A stretch of DNA of 32,515 bases from Petralouisia muris (lineage in GTDB: Bacteria; Bacillota; Clostridia; Lachnospirales; Lachnospiraceae), in NCBI RefSeq assembly GCF_004793545.1, contig NZ_SRYA01000054.1:1-32515 (forward strand), given 5' to 3'. The notes under the pieces are model-generated. The model was not told the DNA's origin and made no database searches. It was given only the letters and a program-made list of their open reading frames with translations. Positions 22,915-32,447 of this stretch are shown here, one piece after another (positions within the stretch are counted from its first letter, which is position 1; every line of letters begins with the position of its first letter). Both the position numbers and the translations under genes were made by a program.

Positions 22915-23616
22915 TTATTCTTCTTTCTGTCCATAATAAGCATTGGCCCCATGTTTCCGGTAATAATGCTTATCCTGCAATTTCTGGGGTGCAGGCTGAA
23001 TCCTGGGATTGATGGTTTCCGCACGGTAGGCCATCTTTGCCACTTCCTCCAACACCACTGCATTGTGCACTGCTTCATGAGCGTCCTTGCCCCAGGCAAA
23101 GGGACCGTGATTTTTACACAATACTGCCGGAACAGCCATCACGTCTTTTCCCATTTTCCGGAAGGAATCCACAATCAAATGTCCGGTGTTTTCTTCGTAT
23201 GCGCCGTCAATTTCCTCCTTCGTCAGGCAGCGCACACAGGGAATTTCTCCATACATATAGTCTGCATGGGTAGTGCCGTAGCAGGGAATGCTGCGTCCTG
23301 CCTGCGCCCAGCTTGTGGCATAGGAGGAATGGGTGTGGACAATTCCGCCGATTTGGGGAAATGCTTTGTACAATTCCAGATGGGTGGCCGTGTCAGAAGA
23401 AGGATTGTATTTTCCCTCTACCTTATTGCCGTTCAGATCCATCACCACCATATTGTCCGGTGACAATTTATCATAATCCACGCCGCTGGGCTTGATGACA
23501 AACAAGCCCGTTTCCCGGTCAATGCCGCTGACATTTCCCCAGGTAAAGGTTACCAGCCCGTAACGGGGCAGATCCATATTTGCTTCGTAAACCGCTTGTT
23601 TCAGTTCTTCTAACAT
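22915..23616 (-). CDS. araD: L-ribulose-5-phosphate 4-epimerase
   Basis: A 233-residue class II aldolase-fold enzyme that converts L-ribulose-5-phosphate to D-xylulose-5-phosphate, the last arabinose-specific step. The zinc ligands are visible as HTH at residues 94-96 and H170 in [10 protein letters not shown], with the catalytic acid D75 in [11 protein letters not shown]. The length is normal for AraD. It follows the kinase gene by 13 bases, with GAGAGG before the ATG, and is the last gene of the operon before a strong terminator. UlaF/SgbE are close relatives, but araA and the kinase next to it settle the substrate. Confidence 0.95.
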   Translation of the reverse strand: MLEELKQAVYEANMDLPRYGLVTFTWGNVSGIDRETGLFVIKPSGVDYDKLSPDNMVVMDLNGNKVEGKYNPSSDTATHLELYKAFPQIGGIVHTHSSYATSWAQAGRSIPCYGTTHADYMYGEIPCVRCLTKEEIDGAYEENTGHLIVDSFRKMGKDVMAVPAVLCKNHGPFAWGKDAHEAVHNAVVLEEVAKMAYRAETINPRIQPAPQKLQDKHYYRKHGANAYYGQKEE

Positions 23617-23629
23617 AATATTTTCCTCT

Positions 23630-25231
23630 CTATTTCAAGAAATCAACTGCTGCCCGCTCAATGGGAAGCCCTTCGCTATAGCGCTTGATAAATGCATCAA
23701 AGCCTTCCACATCCCTTGCATCCGGCTGAATGGTAACGCTTTCCTGGCCTGCAAATACTTTTTCTTCCAGATATTTGGAAAGGGATTCCCCTTCGCCTTT
23801 GTTCTGCATATAAGAAGCCAGAAGGGCAATGCCCCATGCGCCGCCTTCTCCTGCAGTCTCCATGACAGATACCGGCGTATTTACTGCTGCAGCCATGACT
23901 TTCTGACCAACGCCCTTTGTCTTAAACAGTCCGCCATGACCCATCAGTTCATCCAACTTCACCCCTTCTTCTTTCAGAAGAATATCAAGACCAGTCTTTA
24001 ATGCGCCCAAAGAGGTAAACAGGTTTACCCGCATAAAGTTGGCCAGACTGAATTTGCTGTCCGGCGTTCGGACAAATAAGGGCCGTCCTTCCTCAAATCC
24101 TGTAATATGCTCGCCAGAAAAATAATTGTATGCCAGAAGTCCGCCGCAGTCTGCGTCTCCTTCCAAAGCCTTATTGTACAATACGGAAAACAGCTTTGTC
24201 ATATCCACTTCTATGCCGAAGCTCTCTGCAAACTCCTTGAAAATATTCACCCATGCATTCAGGTCAGAGGTACAGTTGTTGCAGTGCACCATTGCAACCA
24301 GGCTTCCGTCCGGGGTGGTAACCATATCAATTTCAGGATGCACCTTTGCCAGATTCTTTTCCAGCACTGCCATAGCAAACACGGAGGTTCCAGCGGAAAC
24401 ATTTCCGGTACGCTGAGCCACGCTCTTAGTTGCCACCATTCCCGTTCCGGCGTCTCCTTCCGGCGGGCATACCGGAATTCCCGGCTTTAAGGTTCCGGTT
24501 ACATCCAGAAGCTTTGCGCCTTCCCCGGTTAGTGCTCCAGCGTTTTCTCCGGCTGTCAGCACTTTCGGTATAATATCCTCCAGCTTCCAGGAAAACTTCT
24601 CAGATGCAATCAGTTCATTAAACTGTCCCATCATCTTTTTGTCAAACTCTCCAGTCTCAATATCAATGGGGAACATACCGGAAGCTTCCCCTACGCCGAG
24701 CACCTGCTGTCCGGTCAGTTTCCAGTGTACATACCCTGCAAGGGTGGTAAAATATGTCACAGAGCTTACATGCTCTTCTTTATTTAATATCGCCTGGTAC
24801 AGATGGGCAATGCTCCACCTCTGAGGAATATTGTACTGGAAGACCTCTGTCAGCTTCTTAGAAGCTTCTTCTGTAATGGTATTTCTCCAGGTACGGAACG
24901 GAACCAGCAGTTCACCTGCCTTGTCAAACGCCATATATCCATGCATCATGGCGCTGAAACCAACTGCCCCAATGGTTTCCAATGCAATGCCGTACTGATT
25001 TTTCACATCTTTTGCCATGTTTTGGTAGCAGTCCTGAAGTCCCTTCCAGATTGCATCCAAACTGTAGGTCCAAATGTGGTTCTCATACTGATTTTCCCAG
25101 TCATGGGCCCCGGATGCAATAGGCGTATTATCGCTTCCCACCAATACCGCTTTAATTCTGGTAGAGCCGAATTCAATGCCAAGCGCTGTTTTGCCATTCT
25201 GAATATCATTGATAATCTGTTCTTTTCCCAT
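23630..25231 (-). CDS. araB: FGGY-family sugar kinase, probable L-ribulokinase (AraK-like type)
   Basis: A 533-residue FGGY kinase that would phosphorylate L-ribulose with ATP between the AraA and AraD steps. The phosphate-1 loop is [15 protein letters not shown] near residues 18-32; the ATP-site glycines appear in [12 protein letters not shown] and [17 protein letters not shown]. It is not of the E. coli/Bacillus AraB type. Its N-terminus and central sequence instead fit the alternative ribulokinases found in arabinose operons of clostridia, called AraK in Clostridium acetobutylicum; databases often label it just 'FGGY-family kinase' or even xylulokinase. The gene symbol here is for function by context. 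AAGGAGG lies before the ATG, with 35 bases from the transketolase gene. Confidence 0.85.
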   Translation of the reverse strand: MGKEQIINDIQNGKTALGIEFGSTRIKAVLVGSDNTPIASGAHDWENQYENHIWTYSLDAIWKGLQDCYQNMAKDVKNQYGIALETIGAVGFSAMMHGYMAFDKAGELLVPFRTWRNTITEEASKKLTEVFQYNIPQRWSIAHLYQAILNKEEHVSSVTYFTTLAGYVHWKLTGQQVLGVGEASGMFPIDIETGEFDKKMMGQFNELIASEKFSWKLEDIIPKVLTAGENAGALTGEGAKLLDVTGTLKPGIPVCPPEGDAGTGMVATKSVAQRTGNVSAGTSVFAMAVLEKNLAKVHPEIDMVTTPDGSLVAMVHCNNCTSDLNAWVNIFKEFAESFGIEVDMTKLFSVLYNKALEGDADCGGLLAYNYFSGEHITGFEEGRPLFVRTPDSKFSLANFMRVNLFTSLGALKTGLDILLKEEGVKLDELMGHGGLFKTKGVGQKVMAAAVNTPVSVMETAGEGGAWGIALLASYMQNKGEGESLSKYLEEKVFAGQESVTIQPDARDVEGFDAFIKRYSEGLPIERAAVDFLK

Positions 25232-25266
25232 GGTAAAAACCCTCCTTATAACATTACCTTCTCACA

Positions 25267-26208
25267 CTATTTCACAAAGCCTTTTACTTTTTCATAAATG
25301 CCCTGACCATCCAGTCCATATTTCTCCAGCAATTTTGCTGCCGGGCCAGATTCCCCGAACACATCATACATGCCGATTTTACATACCGGCGCAGGCGCAT
25401 GTTCACAGAGACAGTCGCATACTGCGCTGCCTAAGCCGCCGATGACGGAATGCTCTTCTGCGGTAACAATTTTTCCGGTTTTTTTGACGGAATTCACAAT
25501 AATCTCCGTATCCAGAGGCTTAATGGTATGAATATTGATGACTTCTGCACTGATTCCCTCTGCCGCAAGCTTCTCTGCCGCTTCTAAAGCTCCTCCTACG
25601 CACAGTCCTGTGGCAACAATCGTAACGTCTTTGCCTTCCCGCAGCAATACGCCTTTGCCGATTTCAAATTTATAATCCGGATTATCATTAATCACCGGAA
25701 CTGCAAGCCTGCCGAATCTCAGATACACCGGGCCGTTCATCTCATAAGCCGCACGCACTGCCGCTTTCGCTTCCACGTCATCCGCCGGATTGATAATTGT
25801 CATGCCCGGAATCGTCCGCATCAATGCAATATCTTCGTTGCACTGATGAGATGCGCCGTCCTCTCCAACGGAAATGCCTGCATGAGTGGCTCCGATCTTT
25901 ACGTTCAAATGAGGGTATCCGATGGAATTTCTCACCTGCTCAAACGCCCTGCCTGCCGCAAACATGGCAAAGGAGCTGGCAAAAGGCACTTTTCCGGTAG
26001 CCGCAATCCCTGCTGCAATTCCCATCATATTGCACTCTGCAATTCCGCAGTCAATATGACGCTCTGGAAATTCTTTCTTGAACACGCCTGTTTTGGTGGC
26101 TGCCGCAAGATCCGCATCCAGCACTACCAGATCATCATGCTCCCTTCCCAGTTCTGCCAATGCGTTCCCGTAACTGTCTCTGGTTGCTATTTTCTTTACT
26201 TCTGGCAT
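25267..26208 (-). CDS. Transketolase, C-terminal subunit
   Basis: A 313-residue protein covering the pyrimidine-binding and C-terminal domains of transketolase. It shows DADLAAATKTG, the FASSFAMFAAGRAFEQVRNSIGY helix and ATHAGISVGEDGASHQ, with the residues that contact the thiamine diphosphate pyrimidine and the sugar. The partner, carrying the diphosphate-binding half, is encoded immediately upstream, and the two overlap by 13 bases; the ribosome site (AGGTGA) is inside the upstream gene. Split transketolases are common in Firmicutes and archaea. The pair moves two-carbon units between pentose phosphates and feeds xylulose-5-phosphate into glycolysis. Confidence 0.95.
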   Translation of the reverse strand: MPEVKKIATRDSYGNALAELGREHDDLVVLDADLAAATKTGVFKKEFPERHIDCGIAECNMMGIAAGIAATGKVPFASSFAMFAAGRAFEQVRNSIGYPHLNVKIGATHAGISVGEDGASHQCNEDIALMRTIPGMTIINPADDVEAKAAVRAAYEMNGPVYLRFGRLAVPVINDNPDYKFEIGKGVLLREGKDVTIVATGLCVGGALEAAEKLAAEGISAEVINIHTIKPLDTEIIVNSVKKTGKIVTAEEHSVIGGLGSAVCDCLCEHAPAPVCKIGMYDVFGESGPAAKLLEKYGLDGQGIYEKVKGFVK

Positions 26209-27035
26209 AATGCTTCACCTGCTTTCTCCAATTCTTCCATGGCAATCTTATACTCTTCGTCATTGGGGGCTTTGCCGTGCCATCCGGCCTGATTCTCCAT
26301 ATAGGAAACGCCTTTTCCCTTGACAGTTTTCAGTATCAGGGCAGTAGGCGCTCCCTTTGTCTCCCTTGCTTCCTTAAATGCTGCCCGCAAAGCGTCAAAA
26401 TCATTGCCGTCCTCCACATTGATGACATGGAAGTTAAATGCCTTGAACTTCTCATCAATGGGATAAGGAGAGCATACATCGTCAATTTTACCGTCAATCT
26501 GCAGTCCGTTGTTATCCACAATCACTACCAGGTTGTCCAGCTTTCTGTGGCCTGCAAACATGGCCGCCTCCCATACCTGGCCTTCCTGGATCTCCCCGTC
26601 GCCTAACAGAGTGTATACCCGGTAGCTGTCATTGCTTAATTTTGCAGACATTGCCATGCCCACCGCCGCAGAAATTCCCTGGCCTAAAGAGCCGCTTGAC
26701 ATATCAATCCCCGGCGTATGCTGCAGACAGGGATGTCCCTGCAGATGGGAACCTATCTGGCGCAGTGTCTTTAAATCTTCTACCGGGAAAAATCCCCGGT
26801 TCGCCAGAGTGGAATAAAGTCCCGGAGCCGTATGTCCTTTGGACAATACAAAACGGTCCCGGTCAGCCTTCTTCGGATCTTTGGGATCAATATTCATTTC
26901 TTCGTAATACAGATAGGCGTACGCCTCTGCCGCTGACAGAGAGCCGCCGGGATGTCCTGCTTTGGCTGAATGAACAGCGGTAACGATTCCCTTGCGGATT
27001 TCATTGGCCGCTTTCTGAAGTTCTAAGTTTTCCAT
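26196..27035 (-). CDS. Transketolase, N-terminal subunit
   Basis: A 279-residue protein corresponding to the thiamine-diphosphate-binding domain of transketolase. The motif GDGEIQEGQVWEAAMFAGHRKLDNLVVIVDNNGLQ is the conserved diphosphate and Mg2+ site; SAKAGHPGGSLSAAEAYAYLY near the start contributes the substrate histidine. The start at 27035 follows AAGGAG; an ATG at 27068 lies before that site and is rejected. The 129 bases between it and the transaldolase gene hold a small GGATTC/GAATCC inverted repeat but no clear promoter. Confidence 0.95.
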   Translation of the reverse strand: MENLELQKAANEIRKGIVTAVHSAKAGHPGGSLSAAEAYAYLYYEEMNIDPKDPKKADRDRFVLSKGHTAPGLYSTLANRGFFPVEDLKTLRQIGSHLQGHPCLQHTPGIDMSSGSLGQGISAAVGMAMSAKLSNDSYRVYTLLGDGEIQEGQVWEAAMFAGHRKLDNLVVIVDNNGLQIDGKIDDVCSPYPIDEKFKAFNFHVINVEDGNDFDALRAAFKEARETKGAPTALILKTVKGKGVSYMENQAGWHGKAPNDEEYKIAMEELEKAGEALCQK

Positions 27036-27164
27036 GTAATTATCTCCTTTTTTCTTTTTCCGACACATCCAGTCTCCCGCAGCCCTTCCCTGCAGGAAAC
27101 CGGACGCCTGTTTTTAAGCTGGATTCCGTTAAGAATCCGAAACGTTCTGCTGTATTTCTACCGT

Positions 27165-27818
27165 TTATTCGCCAAAAACTGCTTTATAATCTTTTTGGAA
27201 TTTTTCAATTCCCTGGTCGGTCAGGGGATGTTTGGTCATCTGCTCAATCACGCTGTAAGGAATGGTCGCAATATCTGCTCCTGCAAGAGCGCAGTCGTTC
27301 ACATGGATGGTACTGCGAATGCTGGCTGCAATAATTTCTGTCTCCAGCCCGTAGTTTTCAAAAATTGTAACAATATCTTCAATTAAGTTAATTCCAGGCT
27401 GGCTGATGTCATCCAGACGGCCTAAGAAGGGAGATACATAGGTTGCCCCTGCCCGTGCTGCTAAAAGCGCCTGATTTGCGGTAAAAATCAACGTTACATT
27501 CGTCTTGACGCCTTCTGCGGAAAGTACCTTCACTGCCTTTAATCCTTCTACAGTCATGGGAATCTTGACAATCATGTTGGGATGAATGGCTGCGATTTCA
27601 CGGCCTTCTTGAATCATGCCTTCCGCATCTGTGGTGGTCGCCTTTACCTCGCCGCTGATGGGACCGTCTACAATACTGGTGATTTCCTTAATTACCTCGT
27701 TAAAATCCCTGCCTTCTTTGGCAATCAGAGAAGGGTTGGTGGTTACTCCGCAGATCACGCCCATATCATTAGCTTTGCGGATATCTTCTACGTTAGCTGT
27801 GTCGATAAATAATTTCAT
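27165..27818 (-). CDS. Small transaldolase / fructose-6-phosphate aldolase (TalC/Fsa type)
   Basis: A 217-residue TIM-barrel enzyme of the short transaldolase group. The Schiff-base lysine is K85 in [23 protein letters not shown] and [14 protein letters not shown] at the N-terminus are signatures. Members act either as transaldolase, moving a three-carbon dihydroxyacetone unit, or as fructose-6-phosphate aldolase. The transketolase genes beside it argue for transaldolase, completing the non-oxidative pentose phosphate cycle. AAAGGAGG precedes the ATG. It lies 96 bases after araA, in a gap that holds a weak TTCCATT/AATGGAA inverted repeat (27863-27884). Confidence 0.92.
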   Translation of the reverse strand: MKLFIDTANVEDIRKANDMGVICGVTTNPSLIAKEGRDFNEVIKEITSIVDGPISGEVKATTTDAEGMIQEGREIAAIHPNMIVKIPMTVEGLKAVKVLSAEGVKTNVTLIFTANQALLAARAGATYVSPFLGRLDDISQPGINLIEDIVTIFENYGLETEIIAASIRSTIHVNDCALAGADIATIPYSVIEQMTKHPLTDQGIEKFQKDYKAVFGE

Positions 27819-27914
27819 GTTATCCTCCTTTTGGTATACATAGAATTTGCTGATATTCCATTTTCCATTCTACACGAAATGGAAGAGGAAATATAGGTTA
27901 TTTTTTATACTTTT

Positions 27915-29414
27915 TTATTTCCCGTAAACAACATTGCCCAGCATCAAATCTTTCTTAAAGTCACGAATGTTGGTATGGCTGTCAATATAAACTGCTTCAA
28001 TGCCCATTGCGGCTGCCCAGTCGCCCATCTGCTCTGCAGTCAGGTCATAAGTAAATGCGGTATGATGTGCGCCTCCTGCCAGAATCCATGCCTCTGCTCC
28101 TGTTGCAAAATCAGGCTGAGGCGTCCAGAATGCAGTTGCCACTGGAAGCTTCGGCATCGGCTTCTCCACCTTTTTACATTCTACGGTATTAATTAAGAGA
28201 CGAAAGCGATCCCCAAGATCTATCAGAGATGTGGCAATTCCGGGTCCTTCTTTGGAGGTAAATACCAGACGCGCTGGATCTTCCCTGTCTCCCATGGAAA
28301 GGGGCTGGCACTTAATGCTGATTGGCCCTTCTGCAATGGAGGGGCAGATTTCCAGCATATGCGCTTGAAGTATCCCTTCCTTGCCAGGTACCAGATTATA
28401 AGTGTAATCCTCTAACATAGAGGTTCCCTTTGCGTCCTTCATGCCGGCAGTCATCAGCTTCATAATACGGACCATCGCCGCTACTTTCCAGTCCCCTTCC
28501 GCGCCGAATCCATACCCTTTCTCCATCAGGCGCTGGATGGCAAGCCCCGGAAGCTGCTTCAATGCGCCCAGGTCTCCGAAATGAGTAACGATTGCCTGAT
28601 AATTCTTCTCTTCTAAGAAACGCTCAAATCCCAGCTCAATCTGTGCCTGCACTGCAACGTGACGTTTGAACTCATCTGCGTCCCTGCCTTCCAGAAGGAT
28701 ATCGTATTTCTCATAATATTCGTCAACCAATGCGTTGGTATCAGATTCCGATACAGCTGCCACAGACTCTGCAATTTCATTCACCGGATAAGCATCCACT
28801 TCCCAGCCGAATTTCAGCTGTGCTTCTACCTTATCGCCTTCGGTAACGGCTACGTTTCTCATGTTGTCTGCCACACGCATCACCCGTACATGACTGCTCT
28901 CTACAATACCGATGGCTGTGCGCATCCAGGAAGCGATTTTCTTCTGTACCGCCTGGCTGGTCCAATGGCCCACCACAACCTTGCGCTCAATGCCCATCCG
29001 GGTTACCATATGGCCCCATTCCCGGTCGCCGTGAGCAGACTGGTTCTCATTCATGAAATCCATGTCAATGGTGTCGTAGGGAATTTCCTCATTGAACTGG
29101 GTATGCAGGTGCAAAAGCGGCTTGCGGTATTCCTGCAGCCCCAAAATCCAGGATTTTGCAGGGGAAAATGTATGACACCATACAATCACTCCGGCGCATT
29201 CCTCGTCAATATTTGCTTCGTTAAAAGTTTTACGGATTAACTCATTGGTAATCAATGTGGGCTTTAGCTCCACTTCAAAAGGCAGCGCTCCTGACTTGTT
29301 GAGCTGCTCTACAATAATTCTGGAATGTTCTGCCACATTTTTCAGGCATTCGTCCCCATACAAATCCTGTGAGCCTGTGCAAAACCAAAACTTGTAATTT
29401 TTCTGTAATTTCAT
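27915..29414 (-). CDS. araA: L-arabinose isomerase
   Basis: A 499-residue enzyme that interconverts L-arabinose and L-ribulose, using Mn2+. The opening KFWFCTGSQDLYGDECL is diagnostic, as are CAGVIVWCHTFSPAKSWILGL and the later GFGAEGDWKVAAMVRIMK and ILAGGAHHTAFTYDL, which carry the metal and substrate Glu and His residues. Full length, AGGAGGG before the ATG. It is the first gene of the catabolic operon and lies directly after the araR repressor gene, with the promoter and operator between 29470 and 29500. Confidence 0.97.
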   Translation of the reverse strand: MKLQKNYKFWFCTGSQDLYGDECLKNVAEHSRIIVEQLNKSGALPFEVELKPTLITNELIRKTFNEANIDEECAGVIVWCHTFSPAKSWILGLQEYRKPLLHLHTQFNEEIPYDTIDMDFMNENQSAHGDREWGHMVTRMGIERKVVVGHWTSQAVQKKIASWMRTAIGIVESSHVRVMRVADNMRNVAVTEGDKVEAQLKFGWEVDAYPVNEIAESVAAVSESDTNALVDEYYEKYDILLEGRDADEFKRHVAVQAQIELGFERFLEEKNYQAIVTHFGDLGALKQLPGLAIQRLMEKGYGFGAEGDWKVAAMVRIMKLMTAGMKDAKGTSMLEDYTYNLVPGKEGILQAHMLEICPSIAEGPISIKCQPLSMGDREDPARLVFTSKEGPGIATSLIDLGDRFRLLINTVECKKVEKPMPKLPVATAFWTPQPDFATGAEAWILAGGAHHTAFTYDLTAEQMGDWAAAMGIEAVYIDSHTNIRDFKKDLMLGNVVYGK

Positions 29415-29469
29415 ACAATAACCCTCCTACATTTTGAAAAAATTTAAGAACTTTTGCTTCTATCTCTAC

Positions 29470-29500
29470 TTTATAACTTGTATGGTCATCAATACAAGTT
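29470..29500 (-). promoter_or_regulatory. araA promoter with overlapping AraR-type operator
   Basis: Minus-strand TTGTAT (29492-29497), a 16-base spacer and TATAAA (29470-29475). Two perfect 9-base half-sites, AACTTGTAT (29475-29483) and ATACAAGTT (29492-29500), lie 8 bases apart and include the -35 box. The core TTGTA/TACAA resembles Bacillus AraR operators. The site also covers the stop codon of araR. Confidence 0.7.
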
Positions 29501-30601
29501 GTTTTTTCTTTCTCCGGAAGATTCTCGTACAATCAATTCAGGTTTAATTACGATCTGGCTTTCGCCGGATACCTTACCAGGATTCTGAATCAGATCCAGC
29601 AGAAGCTTCGCCGCCATTTCTCCCAGTTTTTCCTGAGGATGGGCAATTGTCGTCAGCTTAATCCTGCTGTTTTCTGCAATAAAGGAATTGTCATATCCAG
29701 TGACAGACACCTGCCCCGGAACAGATACCCGGCACTCTTCCAGCGCCTTAATGACCTCAACGGCAATCTGGTCGTTGTAACATACAACTGCATCAAAGCT
29801 GCGTCCCTGGCGCACCATCTCCTGCACTGCTGCAAAAGGCTTCACGGCCCGATCCTCGGTATGGAACCAAATAATATCGTCCGGATCATACATCCTGCCT
29901 GCTTCCTGCAGCGCCTTTACAAATCCCCTGTGCCGCTGCCTGCCCTGGGTGTCGTCCGCCTTAAACACCCCCAGAATCCGCTGATGCCCGGTGGCAATCA
30001 GATGGCTTGCCAGAAGGTATCCCCCCTGGCAGTCGTCCATCTGCACCTGAGGCCTGTCCTTCATCTGGGCAAAGCACCCCTGGATAAAGACATAGGGAAC
30101 GCCATACTGTTCCAGCCGTTCAAACAGGGAAATGTGTTTGCAGAAAATATCGCTTTTGCTGGGTTCAATAATCAGGCCCTCGATATCCTTCTGAAGCAGT
30201 TCCTCCAGACATCTGGCTTCCGCCTTTCTGGAATTGCGGGTGCTTTTCAGCAATATACTGTAGCCGCTGTCCGTCAATACCTCATCAATCCCCTGGATGA
30301 CCCTGGGGAAAATATAATCTGACAGATACGTGGTAACCACTGCAATATTCCTGGAGTTCTTGGTATGGCGTACAAGTTCGGAACAGAAGGTGCCTTTCCC
30401 GTGTTCCGCATAGATGTATCCTTCATTTTCCAGAATTGACAGGGCTTTGCGCACGGTGTGGCGGCTGATTTTGTAGCGTTCAGCCAGTTCATTCTCCGAA
30501 GGCAGCTTTTCCCCTGCCTGGACTTTGCCTTCCAGTATCATGCCTTTTAAATCTTCTGCCAGATGAAAATATTTTAATTTCTGTCCTTCTTTTTGAACCA
30601 T
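29489..30601 (-). CDS. araR: AraR, GntR-type arabinose-responsive repressor
   Basis: A 370-residue regulator with a GntR-type winged helix at the N-terminus (LAEDLKGMILEGKVQAGEKLPSENELAERYKISRHTVRKAL) fused to a LacI/periplasmic-binding-type sugar domain (IAVVTTYLSDYIFPRVIQGI onward). This chimera is the hallmark of AraR, which releases DNA when L-arabinose binds. The ATG at 30601 is chosen because an AGGAGG site lies 7 bases upstream; longer in-frame starts run into the preceding gene. Its last codons are part of the putative operator for araA. It follows the AAA-ATPase gene by 26 bases, and I see no separate promoter in that gap, so it may depend on the upstream transcript or a promoter inside that gene. 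Confidence 0.93.
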   Translation of the reverse strand: MVQKEGQKLKYFHLAEDLKGMILEGKVQAGEKLPSENELAERYKISRHTVRKALSILENEGYIYAEHGKGTFCSELVRHTKNSRNIAVVTTYLSDYIFPRVIQGIDEVLTDSGYSILLKSTRNSRKAEARCLEELLQKDIEGLIIEPSKSDIFCKHISLFERLEQYGVPYVFIQGCFAQMKDRPQVQMDDCQGGYLLASHLIATGHQRILGVFKADDTQGRQRHRGFVKALQEAGRMYDPDDIIWFHTEDRAVKPFAAVQEMVRQGRSFDAVVCYNDQIAVEVIKALEECRVSVPGQVSVTGYDNSFIAENSRIKLTTIAHPQEKLGEMAAKLLLDLIQNPGKVSGESQIVIKPELIVRESSGERKNNLY

Positions 30602-30627
30602 TCTTTTTCCTCCTGGTTTGCCCTTTG

Positions 30628-32214
30628 TCATGAACATACGTCTTTCTCTGCCTTTTCTATCAGGCATCTGTGGGGTTTGTCCGGATTTCCTTTCTCGTAG
30701 TTCACGCCTATCAGCAGAATTTCACCGGCATAATTTTCAAAAGCCTGCGGATACTTCCGATCCTTTATCTGCTGTATGGCCGCTTCGGCAGATTTATCAT
30801 ACTTCAATTCCACCAGCAGGGCAGGCTTGCCTGTATGAGGCAGCGGCAAAAATGCAATGTCTGCAAATCCTTTCCCGGCTGGAAGCTCCCGAATCAGTTT
30901 ATAATCTTTCCTGGCGCTGTAATATGCAAGTCCGATGGCGCACCCAAGGGAATTTTCATCATTGTAAGTCAGAATCGAAGCCACCTCCATATGCGCCCTG
31001 TCAAGTTCCGCTGCAACGCTTTTGGCATCGCCTTTTAATGTATCTTCCAGAAGTTTTTCGGATGCCTTTAACACTTCCATGACTTTTGACCATCCTCCAA
31101 CACTCATGGCATTCTCAAACTCCCCCATAATCTCCTTATTGGGAATAAACGCTTCCTGTGAATCAGAATCATATCCGAGATAGCCCAGATGAATCAGCAG
31201 CGTAAGCACGTCATCTTTGATCTTGAGATTACGCATATCATTCAGAAAGCTTCTGGTATTAACCCTGACGCGTCCTCCGCCCAGCATCTGCACAATATCT
31301 GACCGCAGCCCGTCATAATCCATATCCAAATAAATTTTAAGAGCTTCGTAGGTTTCCGTGGATGTCCAGTAATTTGAATACCTGCGCCGCCGCATCGCCT
31401 CCACCACAGACTTGGGATTATAGATATGGCAAAACTCCGTAAATGCATACCCGTCATACCAATTTCCTGCTTTGTCAAAATCCATATGAAATCTTTCGCA
31501 CAGCCCCTTAACTTCCTCCTCCGTAAAACCGGTATATTCCTCAAATATACTCTGATCCGTCATGGAATACTCCTGAAACATATTCAGCGCAGAGTGCTGC
31601 CCGTATTTTTTCACCGGCAAAATCCCCGTCATATAGGCAAGAGCGACAAAAGGCTGATCTTTTAGCAGATTCCTCATAAAATCCAGATACTGCTTCTGTA
31701 TCTCCTCTGATTCCTGCCTGTCCCGCATTACGCAATCCCACTCGTCAATCAAAAAAATAAACTGCCTGTCCGTTTCCGCATATATCTCCCGCAGCGCTGC
31801 GGCAAGCCCCATACCCTTTTGGCTCAAAAGTTTTCCATACTCTTTCCCCAGCTCTCTGAGCACCTCCTGCTCCAGATATTTTGTCAGGCCTAAAGTATCC
31901 GCCTCAAACAAAAACTGCTGCATGTTCAGATAAATCACGTCATACTGATTCAGATATTCCTGAAAATCTGCGTCCTGCGTTATCTTTAAGCCCGCAAACA
32001 ACGCTCCGGATTCACAGCCTCGGCTGTAATAGGCCGCAAGCATTTCAAGAGCCATGGACTTCCCGAATCGCCTTGGCCTGCTAACGCAAATATACTTTTC
32101 TTTTGTATTGATGCGTTCATTGATACAGGCTATCAGGTTTGTCTTGTCTATATATATTTTCGAACGGATCGCTTCCCAAAAACCCTTATTTCCAGGATTC
32201 AGATAAATTCCCAT
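30628..32214 (-). CDS. AAA-ATPase-like protein with C-terminal PD-(D/E)XK nuclease-like domain
   Basis: A 528-residue protein of the AAA-ATPase_like (PF09820) plus PDDEXK_9 (PF08011) architecture. The phosphate loop variant RPRRFGKS is at residues 46-53, and a Walker B-like strand FIFLIDEWD follows near 150. At the C-terminus GKGFADIAFLP and PALLVELKYD supply the D and the E-x-K of a PD-(D/E)XK nuclease site. This family is common, often in many copies, in gut anaerobes; its role is not known, with proposals ranging from DNA repair to mobile or defence functions. The ATG at 32214 follows AAAGGAGG by 7 bases. Its promoter is at 32296-32324. Confidence 0.88.
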   Translation of the reverse strand: MGIYLNPGNKGFWEAIRSKIYIDKTNLIACINERINTKEKYICVSRPRRFGKSMALEMLAAYYSRGCESGALFAGLKITQDADFQEYLNQYDVIYLNMQQFLFEADTLGLTKYLEQEVLRELGKEYGKLLSQKGMGLAAALREIYAETDRQFIFLIDEWDCVMRDRQESEEIQKQYLDFMRNLLKDQPFVALAYMTGILPVKKYGQHSALNMFQEYSMTDQSIFEEYTGFTEEEVKGLCERFHMDFDKAGNWYDGYAFTEFCHIYNPKSVVEAMRRRRYSNYWTSTETYEALKIYLDMDYDGLRSDIVQMLGGGRVRVNTRSFLNDMRNLKIKDDVLTLLIHLGYLGYDSDSQEAFIPNKEIMGEFENAMSVGGWSKVMEVLKASEKLLEDTLKGDAKSVAAELDRAHMEVASILTYNDENSLGCAIGLAYYSARKDYKLIRELPAGKGFADIAFLPLPHTGKPALLVELKYDKSAEAAIQQIKDRKYPQAFENYAGEILLIGVNYEKGNPDKPHRCLIEKAEKDVCS

Positions 32215-32295
32215 AATACTCCTCCTTTCCTGCTGAAATGGGTGAATTTTAACATAAGAACAATATCGCGGCATGGCTTCCTCTGTTTCTATAAT

Positions 32296-32324
32296 ATTAT
32301 ATGAAAGCTAAGGTAAATTAACAA
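32296..32324 (-). promoter_or_regulatory. Promoter of the AAA-ATPase/PD-(D/E)XK gene
   Basis: Minus-strand TTGTTA (32319-32324), a 17-base spacer and a perfect TATAAT (32296-32301), about 80 bases before the start codon. Confidence 0.7.
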
Positions 32325-32375
32325 GAAGAATTTGCGCTAAAACGCAGGCAAACACAAGCTGTTCTTTGGAGACAC

Positions 32376-32410
32376 AAAAAAGGAGAGGAATCCCTCAAAT
32401 CATCCTCTCC
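32376..32410 (-). terminator. Intrinsic terminator of the gene at the right edge
   Basis: A perfect 8-bp stem, GGAGAGGA (32382-32389) with TCCTCTCC (32403-32410), is followed on the minus strand by TTTTTT (32376-32381). It lies about 38 bases after the stop of the partial gene at 32448. Confidence 0.85.
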
Positions 32411-32447
32411 GACAATTCTCCTATCACCAGCTAGCCTAAAACCCACG

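Noticed and set aside
27863-27884. Inverted repeat TTCCATT/AATGGAA after araA as a terminator
   Set aside because: Short AT-rich stem with no T-tract, inside what appears to be one operon; at most an mRNA processing or stability element.
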